This document shows positions 5,935 to 7,013 of a DNA stretch of 7,013 nucleotides, piece by piece. The stretch comes from Rhodospirillales bacterium. GTDB lineage: Bacteria > Pseudomonadota > Alphaproteobacteria > Rhodospirillales > Defluviicoccaceae. The stretch's first letter is position 1; each line of letters opens with the position of its first letter. The DNA is taken from assembly GCA_030622775.1 (NCBI GenBank), contig JAUXFS010000090.1:1-7013 (forward strand), written 5' to 3'. The notes below the pieces were generated by a model. It had not been told where the DNA came from. It worked only from the letters and a program-made list of their open reading frames with translations, and did no database searches. The position numbers and the translations under genes are program-made.

Positions 5935-6594
5935 CTAGGAGGGGGACCGGCCCGAGACCTTTTGAACCCGCATGGGTTCACGGTAGTAGATGTGGCGGCC
6001 GATCTTGGTCACCCGGGACAGCGCCTTCGACCACGAGGGCTTGACGTAATCGGCGTGGTACCACAACGCGCCGCGGGTGGGATCGGGGGGATCGAAGAAC
6101 AGCACCGTGTAGGCGATGGATCGCGCGGCGGACCAGGCGGCGTCGTCCTTGGGCGTGTCGTTCTTGCCGTCGCACCACCAGGAGAACTGACAACGGTGGA
6201 GTCTGTCTTCACCGCCCTGTCGCACGACCCCGCAGACGCTGTCGGGATACGAGGAGGCGGCGACACGGTTGAGCGTCACCGCGGCAACCGCGAACTGCCC
6301 CAGCGTCGGCTCGGAGCGGGACTCCCAGTAGATGTTGAGGGCGAGGCACTCGAATTCCCGATCGAGATCCTTCCCGAGGCGGCTCAGCCAGCGGGCGCCC
6401 GGCGGGGGCGAGAGACGGTCCGCTTCGGCCGCCGGCGGGGAGTCGGTCGTCAACGATGCGAGGATTGCCGGCATCGCCGGCGCGGCGGAGGCCTGTAGGG
6501 GCGTGATTGCATTTTCGGTTCCGGCGCTTACCACGCCCCAGATCGCTGCGCCAAGTCCAGCATAAACCAACAGAAAACCGGTCGAGCGTTTCAT
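5935..6594 (-). CDS. Secreted SleB/CwlJ-type cell-wall hydrolase
   Basis: The protein has 219 residues. Residues 6-24 are a hydrophobic signal segment after a basic KR start (possible cleavage after VSA 22-24), so it is probably exported or anchored at the periplasmic face. A low-complexity alanine/proline linker runs to about 65, and the catalytic domain of the Hydrolase_2 (SleB) family fills 80-215. Its landmarks are LALNIYWESRSEP (84-96, with E91 the likely catalytic acid), AVAAVTLNRV (102-111), YPDSVCGVV (116-124), CQFSWWCDG (135-143) and ALWYHADYVKPSW (176-188). SleB relatives are lytic transglycosylase-like enzymes cutting peptidoglycan. Here there is no N-terminal peptidoglycan-binding domain as in Bacillus SleB, and the role in a Gram-negative would be wall remodelling. 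The start is supported by AGGAGG four bases upstream. Expression is probably controlled by the leader and promoter at 6609-6723. Confidence 0.88.
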   Translation of the reverse strand: MKRSTGFLLVYAGLGAAIWGVVSAGTENAITPLQASAAPAMPAILASLTTDSPPAAEADRLSPPPGARWLSRLGKDLDREFECLALNIYWESRSEPTLGQFAVAAVTLNRVAASSYPDSVCGVVRQGGEDRLHRCQFSWWCDGKNDTPKDDAAWSAARSIAYTVLFFDPPDPTRGALWYHADYVKPSWSKALSRVTKIGRHIYYREPMRVQKVSGRSPS

Positions 6595-6596
6595 AA

Positions 6597-6605
6597 CTCC
6601 TCCTC
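6597..6605 (-). promoter_or_regulatory. Ribosome binding site of the hydrolase
   Basis: On the minus strand GAGGAGGAG precedes TT and ATG 6594; the AGGAGG core has 4-nt spacing. It begins only 3 nt after the T-run of the upstream terminator, so a transcript ending at that terminator would not contain this site. Confidence 0.8.
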
Positions 6606-6608
6606 AGC

Positions 6609-6634
6609 AAAAAAAGGGCCAACGTTAGGCCCTT
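6609..6634 (-). terminator. Intrinsic terminator inside the hydrolase leader
   Basis: On the minus strand AAGGGCC and GGCCCTT form a perfect 7-bp stem around a TAACGTT loop, running directly into seven T residues (A-run 6609-6615 on the plus strand). This is a textbook intrinsic terminator. It lies between the promoter at 6696-6723 and the hydrolase ribosome site, so it either attenuates hydrolase transcription or ends a short RNA of roughly 80 nt. It is directional: on the plus strand no T-run follows. Confidence 0.75.
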
Positions 6635-6695
6635 CCCTCGATCCAACCGGTTTTTGTTCTTCTTAAGGTAGGATATCTCATAAACTTATCGCGTA

Positions 6696-6723
6696 AAGAT
6701 AGCAAAGATTTATAAAATGTCAA
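6696..6723 (-). promoter_or_regulatory. Sigma-70-like promoter reading toward the hydrolase
   Basis: On the minus strand a consensus TTGACA -35 box (6718-6723) is followed after 16 bp by TATCTT (6696-6701) as -10 box, in an AT-rich surrounding unlike the rest of the window. The start site would fall near 6688, giving a leader of roughly 94 nt before the hydrolase ATG. Within that leader ATCCTACC and GGTTGGAT can pair at 7 of 8 positions, forming a first hairpin ahead of the terminator hairpin. Confidence 0.65.
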
Positions 6724-6741
6724 TAGAATTTGAAAAATACC

Positions 6742-6758
6742 CCAAATGGGGCATTTGG
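6742..6758. promoter_or_regulatory. Operator-like inverted repeat in the divergent regulatory region
   Basis: CCAAATG and CATTTGG are perfect 7-bp arms around GGG. The site lies 19 bp upstream of the -35 box of the hydrolase promoter, and downstream of a TTGAAA (6730-6735) that could serve as a plus-strand -35. No T-run follows, so a protein-binding site is more likely than a terminator. The regulator is unknown. Confidence 0.4.
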
Positions 6759-6814
6759 CGATGCTTGTGAAACCTTTGTTTTCGGGCGATGAAAGCGGGT
6801 GCCGACTTGCATAT

Positions 6815-6832
6815 TTCCGTACGAGTACCGAA
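6815..6832. promoter_or_regulatory. Near-palindrome upstream of the DgcN-like gene
   Basis: TTCCGTAC and GTACCGAA flank GA, with 7 of 8 positions symmetric. It lies 75 bp before ATG 6908 and just after a CATATT (6810-6815) that could be a plus-strand -10 box, a position suited to an operator. No partner -35 of quality was found. Confidence 0.3.
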
Positions 6833-6907
6833 GGTCGAAATCCCGATCTGTACCGGCGGCCCTTCGCTCAACTCCGCGTACCCACAGGCCCTAGAAAGGT
6901 CCCGACC

Positions 6908-7013
6908 ATGCTTCGACATCCCTACCTGTTGTTCGTCGGCGATGCTCGTGACCCGCTGGCCGCCAAGACCGCCGCCGGCGTGCTGCAGTGGCGGCGCGAA
7001 TGGTGCCTCGGCC
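6908..7013 (+). CDS. DUF1611 / DgcN-type protein, N-terminal part, cut by the right edge
   Basis: Only 35 residues are visible, beginning MLRHPYLLFVGDARDPLAAK and continuing with a GVLQWRREWCLG segment. This matches, from memory, the conserved N-terminus of DUF1611 proteins (YLLFLGDAxDxLAAKxAxGIxxWRPE). The family includes DgcN, an N-acyltransferase that acts on D-glutamate and works with the epimerase-like DgcA in D-glutamate catabolism of marine bacteria. The start is supported by AAAGG at 6895-6899, 8 nt upstream. The frame is open to the last base, and the C-terminal P-loop-like part of the family lies outside the window, so function rests on the N-terminus alone. If it is dgcN, dgcA would be expected next. 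Confidence 0.72.
   Translation, partial: MLRHPYLLFVGDARDPLAAKTAAGVLQWRREWCLG

Noticed and set aside
4407..5981. 524-residue minus-strand open frame opposite the transaminase
   Set aside because: It is a GC-driven shadow of the transaminase; only its last 42 codons, beyond the transaminase start, show family resemblance and are treated separately.
6710..6919. 69-residue minus-strand frame crossing the divergent control region
   Set aside because: It overlaps the promoter, both inverted repeats and the DgcN-like start, and shows no protein family features.

Overview
The window is a GC-rich stretch of a bacterial chromosome, probably from an alphaproteobacterium of the Rhodospirillales type. 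This is inferred from gene content and family resemblance (a DgcN-like start, a CxxC/CxxC microprotein with a SEWAGERIC core, a SleB-type hydrolase, an omega-amino-acid:pyruvate transaminase) and from the GC bias at third codon positions. It was not tested by any search. No tRNA, rRNA, insertion sequence or CRISPR array was seen.

Layout. (a) 1-3155, a glycan-assembly block: the 3' end of a membrane protein (+), a DPM1-like family 2 glycosyltransferase fused to a GtrA membrane domain (+, 528-1709), and a full-length multi-spanning GT-C-like protein (-, 1737-3155). The left-edge fragment and the minus-strand protein are clear paralogs in opposite orientation around the GT2 gene. The likely logic is that the GT2 enzyme loads a sugar onto polyprenyl phosphate and the membrane proteins flip or transfer it onto a periplasmic acceptor. 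(b) 3156-3409, a non-coding divergent spacer with a long imperfect hairpin (3287-3346). (c) 3410-4072, a small flavodoxin-fold protein (+) convergent with a 54-residue zinc-ribbon microprotein (-), with a perfect 16-bp palindrome between them. (d) 4073-4616, a 540-bp spacer with an AT-rich island and, on the minus strand, what looks like the first dozen codons of an alanine dehydrogenase gene that then loses the family sequence. (e) 4617-5927, an omega-amino-acid:pyruvate class III transaminase (+) with an excellent ribosome site. (f) 5935-6594, a secreted SleB/CwlJ-type cell-wall hydrolase (-), convergent with the transaminase and only 7 bp from it. (g) 6595-6907, an AT-rich divergent regulatory region. 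It holds a near-consensus sigma-70 promoter reading toward the hydrolase, an intrinsic terminator lying between that promoter and the hydrolase ribosome site, and two operator-like inverted repeats. (h) 6908-end, the start of a DUF1611/DgcN-type gene, probably the first gene of a D-glutamate-related operon that continues outside the window.

The parts most worth attention are the hydrolase leader, which is arranged like a transcription attenuator or a short terminated RNA; the zinc-ribbon microprotein; the apparent alanine dehydrogenase remnant beside a transaminase whose product is alanine; and the inverted pair of GT-C-like paralogs.
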